Source: SIG459 sp045638085 (GTDB lineage Bacteria; Bacillota; Clostridia; Oscillospirales; Oscillospiraceae). Taken from it: DNA of 28,861 bases. Under the pieces are notes generated by a model. The model ran no database searches. It was not told where the DNA came from and saw only the letters and a program-made list of their open reading frames with translations. The DNA lies in contig JAZUAQ010000017.1 of assembly GCA_045638085.1 (NCBI GenBank), positions 1 through 28,861 of the forward strand, read 5' to 3'. Shown here in pieces: positions 1 to 8,121 of this stretch; the stretch's first letter is position 1; each line of letters opens with the position of its first letter. Made by a program: the position numbers and the translations under genes.

Positions 1-114
1 CTCCGCAATATGCCTGCTGAGTGCCGACTGGGTCATAAACAGTTTTTTCGCCGCACCGCTGAAACTGAGGGTCTGGCTCAGGACGAGAAATTCAAATAAT
101 CTTTCAGTTGTCAT
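1..114 (-). CDS. LysR-family transcriptional regulator, N-terminal fragment (cut by window edge)
   Basis: An open frame of 38 codons runs off the left edge of the window. It begins MTTERLFEFLVLSQTLSFSG and continues through AAKKLFMTQSALSRHIAE. This is the winged helix-turn-helix of a LysR regulator: the recognition helix MTQSALSRHI and the preceding S-F-x-x-A-A-x-x-L segment are typical. The ATG lies inside the last codons of the upstream LysR gene, giving an 11-nt overlap, so translation of the two is probably coupled. The effector domain is outside the window, so no target can be inferred. The family call is firm; a partial or degenerate gene cannot be excluded. Confidence 0.8.
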   Translation of the reverse strand, partial: MTTERLFEFLVLSQTLSFSGAAKKLFMTQSALSRHIAE

Positions 115-1009
115 TGCCGCCTCCTGCTCCGAAGCTCCGGAAACTCTCGAGAAATTCACCCAGATAGGGGTTGGGGTTATCCTTGCGGTAGAACATATAC
201 ATGGTGGTCTCAAAATTGGGATCTATAACCGGCAGCGCTGTCGTGTTGGGGGGTATCATTCCGCGCATTACGCGGGGACACAGGGCAAGACCCTTGCCTA
301 CGGGCACCATGATGAAGTGAGCGGTGGGGCAGACATCACCTTCATATAAGGAAAAGGAAATGCCGCTTCTTTTGAGTATGCTGAGCTCGGAATCATAGTA
401 AGAGCTGTCCGCGCCTTTGGGATAGAGGACGAAGCGCTCTCCCTCTAGGTCGGAGACGCTGAGGGAGGATTTATGGGCCAAATGGTGGTGAAGCGGGACA
501 AGGGCCAGCACCTTGGTGCTGTACACAGCTTCCTTTTCTATGTTTTCATAGCTTGCGCCGCTTTCTGCGTAGGTGAAAAAGAGGTCTATCTTCCCCTCGG
601 CGACGCTGTTTTCAATATTGTGCACGCGGTCATCAAAAAACTCAAGCTTTATATTGGGGTAGCGCAGGTTAACGGTGTCGAGGAATGGGCCCAGCTTCGA
701 TGGGATGGTGAAGCCGGAAAAACCGATGCGGATGCCCATGCCTCCGCTTTCGGAAATGCTGTCCAGCCCGGAGACGATTTGACTGTACTCCTGTGTAAAT
801 TCCTTAGAATCAATGAGAAAACGTTTTCCCGCTTCGGTAAGCATTATGGAATGGGCGTTTCGTTTGAGCAAGGACACGCCCACTCGCTTTTCAAGAAGGT
901 TTATATGGTTGCTGAGCAGGGAAGGGGATATGCCGAGGACTTTGGCTGCCTCGCGGAAGGAGCCGTATTCCACAAGGGTGTTGAATTCGTGCATACGCTG
1001 TATATCCAT
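104..1009 (-). CDS. LysR-family transcriptional regulator
   Basis: This 301-residue protein has the usual LysR length. The N-terminal winged HTH (about residues 1-60) contains SFREAAKVLGISPSLLSNHI followed by an LLEKRVGVSLLKR wing. A periplasmic-binding-like effector domain (about 90-295) follows and would sense a small-molecule co-inducer. The ATG is preceded by AAGGAG at a good distance. The gene is divergent from the binding-protein/ABC-transporter operon that starts at 1271, across a 261-bp intergenic region, the classic arrangement for a LysR activator of the neighbouring operon. Control of that operon is inference. Its 3' end overlaps a second LysR gene, so two paralogous regulators are encoded in tandem. 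Confidence 0.92.
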   Translation of the reverse strand: MDIQRMHEFNTLVEYGSFREAAKVLGISPSLLSNHINLLEKRVGVSLLKRNAHSIMLTEAGKRFLIDSKEFTQEYSQIVSGLDSISESGGMGIRIGFSGFTIPSKLGPFLDTVNLRYPNIKLEFFDDRVHNIENSVAEGKIDLFFTYAESGASYENIEKEAVYSTKVLALVPLHHHLAHKSSLSVSDLEGERFVLYPKGADSSYYDSELSILKRSGISFSLYEGDVCPTAHFIMVPVGKGLALCPRVMRGMIPPNTTALPVIDPNFETTMYMFYRKDNPNPYLGEFLESFRSFGAGGGNDN

Positions 1010-1044
1010 GCTGAACTCCTTATGTCAAAAATATCACATTACAG

Positions 1045-1088
1045 ATATAAGGCTAAAACAAAAATAATGAATTGTCAAGCCCTTATAT
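1045..1088. promoter_or_regulatory. Inverted repeat in the LysR/ABC intergenic region, possible LysR operator
   Basis: ATATAAGG at 1045-1052 and CCTTATAT at 1081-1088 form an inverted repeat with centres 36 bp apart. A minus-strand -35-like TTGACA (1073-1078) lies between the arms, but the -10 at 17-bp spacing is poor (TAGCCT). LysR proteins bind dispersed palindromic sites beside their own promoters, so this could be an autoregulatory site. The wide spacing and AT-rich context make it weak. Confidence 0.3.
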
Positions 1089-1176
1089 TTCTATAATTTA
1101 GGGGAAATTTCGTTGAAATTAATTTTTCTGTAATAACAGCGACAAAATAACGGAATAAGCAAATGGCGTGAAAGTG

Positions 1177-1205
1177 TTGAAAAGAAAAATCCCGGATGAT
1201 AAAAT
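1177..1205 (+). promoter_or_regulatory. Sigma-A type promoter of the binding-protein/ABC operon
   Basis: TTGAAA (1177-1182), a 17-bp spacer and TAAAAT (1200-1205) make a near-consensus vegetative promoter. It would give a leader of about 60 nt before the GGAGG and ATG of the binding-protein gene. Confidence 0.65.
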
Positions 1206-1270
1206 GAAGATGTCAAATGGTGCAATAGAGCATCTAAATTTGTACTGTCAGATTTTTTGGAGGAATTCTT

Positions 1271-3556
1271 ATGAAGAAACTGCTTGCAATCCTGCTTGCT
1301 GTCATTATGGTAGTGTCCCTTTTCGCTGCCTGCGGTGACAAGACTCCCGCCGCTCCCGGCGATCCCGCAGATCCTTCCACTCCTGCTGAGCCTGCTGAGC
1401 TGGACCTCGTCGGCTTCTGCACCGTCAGCATGAGCGAAAGTATCTACGTTCTGGAAGAAGAAGCACTGATCAACATTTTTGACGGCAAGGCCAAGGTCCA
1501 GACCGTCAGCTGCGATCAGGACTCCGCTCTCCAGATCCAGCAGATCAAGAACTTTATCACCATGGGTGCTGATCTTCTTGTTATCAACCCCACCGACATC
1601 CGCGCTCTGGGCGACGCCATTAAGGAAGCTCACGAAGCCGGTATCAAGGTCTACATCAACGGCGCAACCACCGATGAGCTCAGCGAAGAGTACTACGACT
1701 GCTGCACCGTGTCCGACGAGTATCTCTGCGGCGCTTATGTTGCCATGATCGCAAAGAACTGGATCGAGGCTCACGCGGACGAGCTCAACGCAGCCAACCC
1801 CGACTGGGAAATCGCTTTCCTGGAGTCCAATCTTGCTGAAGAGACCGTTATCCGTTCCAAGGGCGAACAGAGCATCCTTGAGCCCTACCTCAAGAACGCC
1901 AAGGGCGAATATGTTGACGTCAGCGGCAATGTTGTTGACGAAGCCAACAAGGTCGAAAACCCCGCATTCTGCCAGCTGGCTCTTGACCATTTTGCAGGTG
2001 TTATCACCGAGCAGGATCAGACCAACGGCGGCCTGAATGTTGCAAACATCCTCACCACCAATCCCAACACCCGTGTATTCATTGCTTACAACTCTCTCGC
2101 TTCCACTCAGGGCGGCCAGTACATAGTTGATAACTATGCCGACCAGCTCGACGAATTTGCATTCTTCTCTGCCGGCGTTATGGGCAATGAGGCTGACTAC
2201 ATTGTCGGTTCCGTTGACGCAGACGCAGTCGGCTTCAAGTCCGTTATGCGCGGCGCTGTTCAGTTCGGCGTTTCCGCAGCAGGCGGCGACGTTGCAACTT
2301 CTGTTGCCAACACCGCTTACGGCATCCTCTATGGCGTTGAAGGCGTTGACTACTTCAAGAAGAACCCCGACGGCATTGCCGCTTGGTGGGCTGTTGATGA
2401 TGAGTGGGCTCCCGACGGAGTTGCCAGCGTTGCTCACTTCAACATTCTCTCCGGCGCAACCGTTCAGCCCTTCGATCCCATTGAAACCCTTAAGAGTGAA
2501 AACACCGTTTTCTATTGGAACAGCCGCGACGGCTTCATCGTTGAAGAAGAGCCCGAAGAGCCCGCAGCTCCCGTAGTTCCCGTAGCTCCCTCCACTGGTG
2601 GCGCTCCTGTTCCCGCCGGTGAATACAGCTACATCGAAACCACTCCCTTCGGCGAGATGCTCTGGACCATCACCCTCAACGAGGACGGCACCGCCAAGTT
2701 CGGCCAGCCCGAAAACGAAGGCATGGGCAATCCCATGTGGGATGCTGTCTGGACCGATAACGGCGACGGCACCTTCACCACTGCTGAGTGCGTTGGCGAC
2801 GGTCCCCAGATCGCAGGTTTCTGGGAGAATAACTCCATCCTTTGGGCCGCTCTCAACGAGGGCAAGGCTGTTCCCGTAAAGAGCGAGGATTATGCAGCCC
2901 ATGTCGACCAGTACGGTCTCCTCGAAGGCGGCGCTGCTGCAGCTCCTGTTCCCGCAGGTGAATACAGCTACATCGAAACTACTCCCTTCGGCGAAATGCT
3001 CTGGACCATCACCCTCAACGAGGACGGCACCGCCAAGTTCGGTCAGCCCGAAAACGAAGGCATGGGCAATCCCATGTGGGATGCTGTCTGGGCCGATAAC
3101 GGCGATGGCACCTTCACCACTGCTGAGTGCGTTGGCGACGGTCCCCAGATCGCTGGTTTCTGGGAGAACAACTCTATCCTTTGGGCCGCTCTCAACGAGG
3201 GCAAGGCTGTTCCCGTAAAGAGCGAGGACTATGCTGCCCATGTCGCCCAGTATGGTCTGCTTGAAGCTGCTCCTGCCAGCATCGCTGCAGGTGTTTACAG
3301 CTACATGGAGCCCACTCCCTTTGGCGAGATCCTCTGGACTGTAACCATCAACGAAGACGGCACCGCTATTGTTGCTCAGCCCGAGAACGAAGGCATGGGC
3401 AATCCCACCTGGACCGCAACTGTTGTAAACAATGCTGACGGCAGCTTCACCACCGCTGACTGCGTTGGCGACGGTCCTCAGATCGCAGGCTTCTGGAAGA
3501 ATAACGGCATCACCTGGATCAACAACGGTGACGGCACCGTTACTCCCGTTGAGTAA
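1271..3556 (+). CDS. Ribose-class ABC transporter substrate-binding lipoprotein with three C-terminal repeat domains
   Basis: The 761-residue protein starts with a lipoprotein signal peptide ending SLFAAC (lipid-modified Cys21), so it is anchored outside the membrane. Residues about 35-430 form a type I periplasmic-binding fold of the RbsB/Peripla_BP_4 kind: strand-helix pairs such as ITMGADLLVINPTDIRALGD, and a second lobe with TRVFIAYNSLASTQGG. A Pro/Glu linker (EEEPEEPAAPVVPVAPS) follows. Then come three repeats of about 111-113 residues beginning near 445, 558 and 671, each with YSYxExTPFGExLWT, QPENEGMGNP and CVGDGPQIAGFW. Such binding proteins are normally 330-400 residues, so the tail nearly doubles it. 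The ATPase and permease genes follow directly. GGAGG precedes the start. The ligand is unknown; sugar is only the family default. Confidence 0.9.
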   Translation: MKKLLAILLAVIMVVSLFAACGDKTPAAPGDPADPSTPAEPAELDLVGFCTVSMSESIYVLEEEALINIFDGKAKVQTVSCDQDSALQIQQIKNFITMGADLLVINPTDIRALGDAIKEAHEAGIKVYINGATTDELSEEYYDCCTVSDEYLCGAYVAMIAKNWIEAHADELNAANPDWEIAFLESNLAEETVIRSKGEQSILEPYLKNAKGEYVDVSGNVVDEANKVENPAFCQLALDHFAGVITEQDQTNGGLNVANILTTNPNTRVFIAYNSLASTQGGQYIVDNYADQLDEFAFFSAGVMGNEADYIVGSVDADAVGFKSVMRGAVQFGVSAAGGDVATSVANTAYGILYGVEGVDYFKKNPDGIAAWWAVDDEWAPDGVASVAHFNILSGATVQPFDPIETLKSENTVFYWNSRDGFIVEEEPEEPAAPVVPVAPSTGGAPVPAGEYSYIETTPFGEMLWTITLNEDGTAKFGQPENEGMGNPMWDAVWTDNGDGTFTTAECVGDGPQIAGFWENNSILWAALNEGKAVPVKSEDYAAHVDQYGLLEGGAAAAPVPAGEYSYIETTPFGEMLWTITLNEDGTAKFGQPENEGMGNPMWDAVWADNGDGTFTTAECVGDGPQIAGFWENNSILWAALNEGKAVPVKSEDYAAHVAQYGLLEAAPASIAAGVYSYMEPTPFGEILWTVTINEDGTAIVAQPENEGMGNPTWTATVVNNADGSFTTADCVGDGPQIAGFWKNNGITWINNGDGTVTPVE
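2603..3553 (+). repeat. Three tandem intragenic repeats (two nearly identical, one diverged)
   Basis: Unit 1 (from 2603) and unit 2 (from 2942) have a period of 339 nt. They differ at 2 of 101 aligned residues (Thr/Ala and Asp/Ala) and share long stretches of identical DNA. Unit 3 (from about 3281) has a 333-nt offset and is more diverged: it keeps TPFGE, QPENEGMGNP and CVGDGPQIAGFW but replaces the C-terminal part. A recent duplication or gene conversion between units 1 and 2 explains this. Confidence 0.93.
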
Positions 3557-3580
3557 TAAACTCATCAATTAAATATTCAA

Positions 3581-3609
3581 TGCGGGGACGCGTTCGTCGC
3601 GTCCCCGCA
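3581..3609 (+). other. Perfect 12-bp intercistronic hairpin between binding protein and ATPase genes
   Basis: A GC-rich 12-bp arm (TGCGGGGACGCG, 3581-3592), a TTCGT loop and the exact complement (3598-3609) lie 25 nt after the binding-protein stop. No good U-tract follows (ATCATTTAGA). It is therefore more likely a 3' stabiliser or partial attenuator that raises binding-protein mRNA above ATPase/permease mRNA than a full terminator. Confidence 0.75.
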
Positions 3610-3650
3610 ATCATTTAGATAGTCTATTCAAACCCTAAAGGGAGAATATT

Positions 3651-5126
3651 ATGCTTATATTAAAGAATATAACAAAGACCTATCCCGGTGTCGTTGCCTT
3701 GGACGATGTGTCCTTCTCCGTCGCCGACGGCGAAGTCCATGCTCTCCTTGGCGAAAACGGTGCAGGCAAATCCACACTGATCAAGGCCATTGCGGGCGCT
3801 ATTGAGCCCGATAGCGGCGTAATGGACTTTGACGGCAAGCAGTTTAAGAAGCTCTCTCCACAATCCTCACAGGAGCTGGGTGTTGCCGTTATTTATCAGG
3901 AGCTCAATCTCTGTCTGCCTCTCACCGTTGCGGAAAACATCTTCCTCGGAAGACCTCAGGCAAAGCTTTATTCTCAAAAGCAGATGAACCGTCTTGCTCA
4001 GGAAATTTTTGACGAATACGGCTTTGATCTCAAACCCAATGTGCCCGTGGTTTCCCTTTCTCCCGCTCAGCAGCAGTTGGTTGAAATATGCAAGGGCATA
4101 AGCAACAAAGCGAAAATTATGATTATGGATGAGCCCACCTCCGCTCTTGCTACCACGGAGGTTGAACTTCTGTTCAACGTTATCCGCAAGCTGAAGGAGA
4201 ACGGCGTCACCATCATTTATATATCCCACCGCCTTGACGAGGTTTTTGAAATCACCGACAGAATCACCGTCCTGCGCGACGGCAAATTTGTTGCCACCAT
4301 AAACACCGCCGACACCAACCGCGCCGAGCTTGTTAAGCTCATGGTTGGACGCGAGCTCGACCAAAGCCACCCCACCCGCGACCATGAATTGGGAGAAATC
4401 GCCCTCGAATGCCGCGGTCTTACAGGCAACAGCGTTGAAAACATCTCCTTCACCCTGCGCAAGGGCGAGGTTTTGGGCATGGCCGGTCTTGTTGGCTGCG
4501 GACGCACCGAAACCGCTCAGCTCATATGCGGCGCCGCCCGCATCGAAAAGGGCGAGGTGCTGGTAAACGGCAAAAAGGTAAAGATAAAATCTCCCGCCGA
4601 TGCCATTGCCGCAGGTATTGGCCTTATCCCCGAAGATCGCAAAGAACAAGGCTGCATACTCTTCAACACCGTGCTTTTCAACACAACTCTTATATGCAAC
4701 AAAAAATTTATGCGCGCCGGTGTTATTTCCAAACGCAGGCGCAAAGCTGTGGCACAGGAATACAAGGATAACCTTCGCATCAAAGTTCCCAGCCTCAACC
4801 AGATGGTCATCAACCTCTCCGGCGGCAATCAGCAGAAGGTTGTTGTTGCCAAAACTATGGCCGCCGACCTTGATATCATCTTCTTCGACGAACCCACAAA
4901 GGGCATAGACGTCGGCGCAAAGCAGGAAATTTATCTTCTTATGAACAAGATGGCGGCAGAAGGCAAAGCCATAGTTATGATTTCCTCCGATATGGAGGAG
5001 CTTTTGGGTATGAGCGACCGCATTATTGTCCTCAGCGAAGGCCGCGTGTCCGGTGAGCTCACCAAAGACCGCTTCACACAAGAAAACGTCCTGACGCTTG
5101 CGTCCGGAATGGAGGTAACCGTATGA
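3651..5126 (+). CDS. Sugar-type ABC transporter ATP-binding protein (RbsA/MglA family, two ABC domains)
   Basis: This 491-residue cytoplasmic ATPase powers import with the permease next to it. The first ABC domain has Walker A GENGAGKST (34-42), the atypical signature LSPAQQQ (136-142) usual in this family, and Walker B IMIMDEPTS (156-164). The second domain has a degenerate P-loop (GLVGCGRTE), the signature LSGGNQQKV (from 389) and Walker B IIFFDEPTKG. One weak and one strong nucleotide site is normal for RbsA/MglA proteins. AAAGGGAG precedes the ATG. The stop overlaps the permease start by 4 nt (ATGA), so the two are translationally coupled. Confidence 0.95.
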   Translation: MLILKNITKTYPGVVALDDVSFSVADGEVHALLGENGAGKSTLIKAIAGAIEPDSGVMDFDGKQFKKLSPQSSQELGVAVIYQELNLCLPLTVAENIFLGRPQAKLYSQKQMNRLAQEIFDEYGFDLKPNVPVVSLSPAQQQLVEICKGISNKAKIMIMDEPTSALATTEVELLFNVIRKLKENGVTIIYISHRLDEVFEITDRITVLRDGKFVATINTADTNRAELVKLMVGRELDQSHPTRDHELGEIALECRGLTGNSVENISFTLRKGEVLGMAGLVGCGRTETAQLICGAARIEKGEVLVNGKKVKIKSPADAIAAGIGLIPEDRKEQGCILFNTVLFNTTLICNKKFMRAGVISKRRRKAVAQEYKDNLRIKVPSLNQMVINLSGGNQQKVVVAKTMAADLDIIFFDEPTKGIDVGAKQEIYLLMNKMAAEGKAIVMISSDMEELLGMSDRIIVLSEGRVSGELTKDRFTQENVLTLASGMEVTV

Positions 5127-6181
5127 TCAAATCCAATCAGACTACTGCAGAGCGCATCAAGGGCGCTTTGTCCTACGCATGGCGCGAGGGCACTGTCTAT
5201 ATAATTCTGGCTGCGCTTATCGTAATGTTCACCATTATTAACCCCGCCTTTTTCAGCAAGAGAAACATCTATAACCTTATAAGCGAGTCCAGCTACTATA
5301 TTATAGCAGGTATGGGCATTGCCTTCGTTATGATAGGCGGCGGCATCGACCTTTCCGTCGGTTATGAGATGGCAATGGTCTCCACCACCTCCTTCCTGCT
5401 CACCCAGAAGATTCTGGAAAGCACCGGCGGCGCTTTCGGCATTGTACATATGCTCATCGTCCTTGTCTGGGGCGTTTTCCTTGGCTTCATGATGGGTCTT
5501 CTCAACGGCCTTATCGTCACCAAGCTGAAGCTCTTCCCCCTTATCGTCACTATCGCCAGCAGCGAGGTTTTCAAGGGCATCTGCCTCACCATTACCAATG
5601 CAAAGACCTATTCCGGTCTTCCCAGTCTTTTCCGTTCTCTTTATACCGTCAAATTCCTCGGCATGCCCATAGATGTTTATCTGGCGCTTCTCTGCGTTAT
5701 TCTCGCCTGGTTTGTTCTGAACAAGACCCACTTCGGCCGCAATGTTCTTGCCGTTGGCGGCAACCGCGAATGCGCCCGTCTCAGCGGCATCAAGGCCGAT
5801 TTCGTTGAAGCCATGACCTTTGCCATCACCGGCGCCGTCTTCGCTCTGGCAGCTCTGGATATGATGGCTCATCAGAATATGACAAGCGCCAACTCCGGAC
5901 CCGGCACTGAGTTCACCTGCCTCACCGCTGCCATCATCGGCGGTATAAGCTTCATGGGCGGCAAGGGCAACGTTGTCGGTCTCGTTGCCGGTATATTCGT
6001 AATGCAGATTATCTCCAACGGCATGCAGCTTGCAGGCTGGGGTATTTATCTCCAGTATGCCGTCAAGGGCATCATCCTGCTTGCCGCAATTTCCTTCGAT
6101 GCCATCAAGAACAGACCCAGACCCACCGTTCGAGTACATAATGACGAGGAGAAAAAGCCCGAACTTGAAGCCAAAGCATAA
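5123..6181 (+). CDS. Sugar-type ABC transporter permease (RbsC family)
   Basis: The 352-residue integral membrane protein has about eight or more hydrophobic segments, for example VYIILAALIVMFTII, YYIIAGMGIAFVMIGGGIDLS and MLIVLVWGVFLGFMMGLLNG. The conserved cytoplasmic loop ISFMGGKGNVVGLVAG lies near the C-terminus, typical of BPD_transp_2 permeases that contact the RbsA-type ATPase. As only one permease is encoded, it presumably acts as a homodimer. The ATG overlaps the ATPase stop, with GGAGG just upstream at 5111-5115. The charged C-terminal tail (EEKKPELEAKA) is cytoplasmic. Thirteen bases separate it from the hydrolase gene, which supports one operon. Confidence 0.94.
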   Translation: MIKSNQTTAERIKGALSYAWREGTVYIILAALIVMFTIINPAFFSKRNIYNLISESSYYIIAGMGIAFVMIGGGIDLSVGYEMAMVSTTSFLLTQKILESTGGAFGIVHMLIVLVWGVFLGFMMGLLNGLIVTKLKLFPLIVTIASSEVFKGICLTITNAKTYSGLPSLFRSLYTVKFLGMPIDVYLALLCVILAWFVLNKTHFGRNVLAVGGNRECARLSGIKADFVEAMTFAITGAVFALAALDMMAHQNMTSANSGPGTEFTCLTAAIIGGISFMGGKGNVVGLVAGIFVMQIISNGMQLAGWGIYLQYAVKGIILLAAISFDAIKNRPRPTVRVHNDEEKKPELEAKA

Positions 6182-6194
6182 GGGAGGTATCAGC

Positions 6195-8093
6195 ATGGAT
6201 TTTATGAAAAAGCCTCCAATGGGCGGACCACCCCCCGAAATGCCCGACGCTGATATAAGCGCATATCCCAACAACAAACTTGACCTGCGCTATGGGGACG
6301 AACACCCCAGACAGGTTTTCGATATCTTTTATCCCGAAACCGGTGAAGGTCCTTTCCCCCTGCTACTGCACATCCACGGCGGCGGATTTGCCATGGGTGA
6401 TAAGCGGGATTTCCACATTCAGGAGCTTCTTGACTGCACAAAGCGCGGCTATGCTTTTGCTTCCTGCAACTATCGCCGCAGCGGCGATGCCCCTTTCCCC
6501 GCCGCAGTGCTGGATTGCCGCAAGTTTGTGGACTATCTCCATTCCCACGCAGCGGAGCTGAATATTGATGACAGCAAAGTCTGTGCCTTCGGCGGCAGCG
6601 CCGGCGGCAACCTCAGCGCCCTTCTGGCAATGAACATTGAAAAGTTCTACGGCGAGAAGGAGTCTGTTAACGCTAAAATTGCCTGTGCAATCGACTGGTT
6701 CGGACCTACTGATTTTGCCGTAATGGACGAGCAGGCAAGAGCAAACGGCCTCAGCCTTGCCGACCACGATGATCCCCGCTCCCCTGAAAGTCAGTATATT
6801 GGCGCGGCATTGCAGGAAGCCGACAAGGAGAAACTTGCGGCCGCAAATCCCGCCAGCCACATAAGCAATGCCATGTGCCCCATTCTCATCCAGCACGGAA
6901 ATGCGGATATTCTTGTCCCCTTTGCCCAGGGCGAGCTGCTTGTTGAGGCAATAGAGGCCGCGCTTGGAAAAGGCCGCGCTCTGTGGGTCCCTCTTGAGGG
7001 CGCAGGTCACGACAGCCCCGAGTTCAAAACCGATGAAAACCTTGCCATCATGTACGCATTTATGGATAAGCACCTGAAAGGCATAGAGCCTGCAACACCC
7101 TTTGAGGAAATGCCTTTGCCCAAGTGCGACGGCAAGGGTGCCGCAAACGCCCATTTCGGTTTGAGCGACAAACTGCCTCCTGTGGGCGGACCTATGTTCG
7201 ATGGGCCTCCCCCTCCGGGCTTCGAGCCGCCCAAGCTTGCTCAGGCAATTCTTGACGGCATCAAGGAAAAATATCTGGATATTCCCTATTGCGATATATC
7301 CCCTTCTCAGATACTTGACCTTTATCTTCCCGAAAAACGCGAAGGCAAGTGCCCCGTCATCGTCCATTTCCACGGTGGCGCATTTATGATGTGCACCAAG
7401 CGGGATGACAGCGTAGAACCTATGCTTCAGGGTCTGAAGCGTGGCTATGCCGTTGTCAGCGCGGAATACCGCAAAAGCGGCGAGGCCATTTATCCCGCCA
7501 TGGTTCATGATGCAAAAACAGTTATTCGCTGGGTTCGTGCCAACGCGGAGAAATACGGCTTTGACACAGAGCGCATCGCCGTCTGGGGACCTTCCAGCGG
7601 CGGCTGGCTCAGCAGCTATGTGGCTGTCACAAACGGCGACAGCGCATTCGAGGATCTTTCCATGGGCTACGGCGAATATTCAAGCCGCGTGCATGCCTGC
7701 GTGGATTGGTGCGGCCCCTGCGGCGGCTTCCTTGAGATGGACAAGGCCTTCCGAAAAAGCGGAGCGGGCATAGCCGACCATGACGAGGCCAACAGCCCCG
7801 AAAGCCTTTTCCTCGGCGCAAAAATAACGGAGATTCCCGAGCTTTGCCGCATCGCAAACCCCATGAGCTATGTAAGCAAGGACACCGTACCCTTCTTCAT
7901 ACTCCACGGAGGCAGCGACCAGATAGTCCCCGTGGAGCAGTCCATTGACTTTGCCGAGGCCATTAACGCGGCCGCGGGCGAGGAGCGCGCCAGACTCCAC
8001 ATCGCAGAGGGTATGCCCCACCACGGACACCCCTGGTACCACGAAAAATGGGTCAGCGATATGTGCCTGGATTTCCTCGATGAGGTTCTTTAA
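6195..8093 (+). CDS. Tandem (two-domain) alpha/beta hydrolase, probable carboxylesterase
   Basis: I start this 632-residue protein at 6195, after AGGGAGG at 6181-6187, because an earlier in-frame ATG lies deep in the permease gene and lacks an RBS. It contains two complete hydrolase domains of the HSL/BD-FAE type. Domain 1 has oxyanion motif HGGG (61-64), nucleophile GGSAG (Ser135), Asp238 in HGNADILVP and His272 in GAGH. Domain 2 has HGGA (393-396), GPSSG (Ser467), Asp575 in HGGSDQIVP and His609/610. Both keep a DHDxxxSPES segment, and both are led by a Pro-rich stretch (PPMGGPPPE and FDGPPPPGFEPP), so the duplication included the leader. With no signal peptide it should act in the cytoplasm, perhaps on the imported ligand. 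The substrate is unknown. Confidence 0.9.
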   Translation: MDFMKKPPMGGPPPEMPDADISAYPNNKLDLRYGDEHPRQVFDIFYPETGEGPFPLLLHIHGGGFAMGDKRDFHIQELLDCTKRGYAFASCNYRRSGDAPFPAAVLDCRKFVDYLHSHAAELNIDDSKVCAFGGSAGGNLSALLAMNIEKFYGEKESVNAKIACAIDWFGPTDFAVMDEQARANGLSLADHDDPRSPESQYIGAALQEADKEKLAAANPASHISNAMCPILIQHGNADILVPFAQGELLVEAIEAALGKGRALWVPLEGAGHDSPEFKTDENLAIMYAFMDKHLKGIEPATPFEEMPLPKCDGKGAANAHFGLSDKLPPVGGPMFDGPPPPGFEPPKLAQAILDGIKEKYLDIPYCDISPSQILDLYLPEKREGKCPVIVHFHGGAFMMCTKRDDSVEPMLQGLKRGYAVVSAEYRKSGEAIYPAMVHDAKTVIRWVRANAEKYGFDTERIAVWGPSSGGWLSSYVAVTNGDSAFEDLSMGYGEYSSRVHACVDWCGPCGGFLEMDKAFRKSGAGIADHDEANSPESLFLGAKITEIPELCRIANPMSYVSKDTVPFFILHGGSDQIVPVEQSIDFAEAINAAAGEERARLHIAEGMPHHGHPWYHEKWVSDMCLDFLDEVL

Positions 8094-8121
8094 GCTTAGC
8101 TTAAGTAAGGGGGATGGAATA

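Noticed and set aside
1010..1270. Riboswitch in the leader of the binding-protein gene
   Set aside because: The predicted leader is only about 60 nt and has no conserved aptamer pattern or terminator/anti-terminator pair that I can see.
1091..3568. A very long open frame (825 codons) antisense to the binding-protein gene
   Set aside because: It exists because the true gene uses strongly biased codons. It has no RBS or recognisable domain, and the sense frame has a signal peptide, repeats and a family match.
6030..6194. N-terminal extension of the double esterase
   Set aside because: It overlaps the permease gene in another frame and has no RBS; the ATG at 6195 follows AGGGAGG.
7945..8121. 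N-terminal extension of the lipoprotein
   Set aside because: It would bury the signal peptide and overlaps the esterase gene; the ATG at 8122 gives an ideal lipoprotein start.
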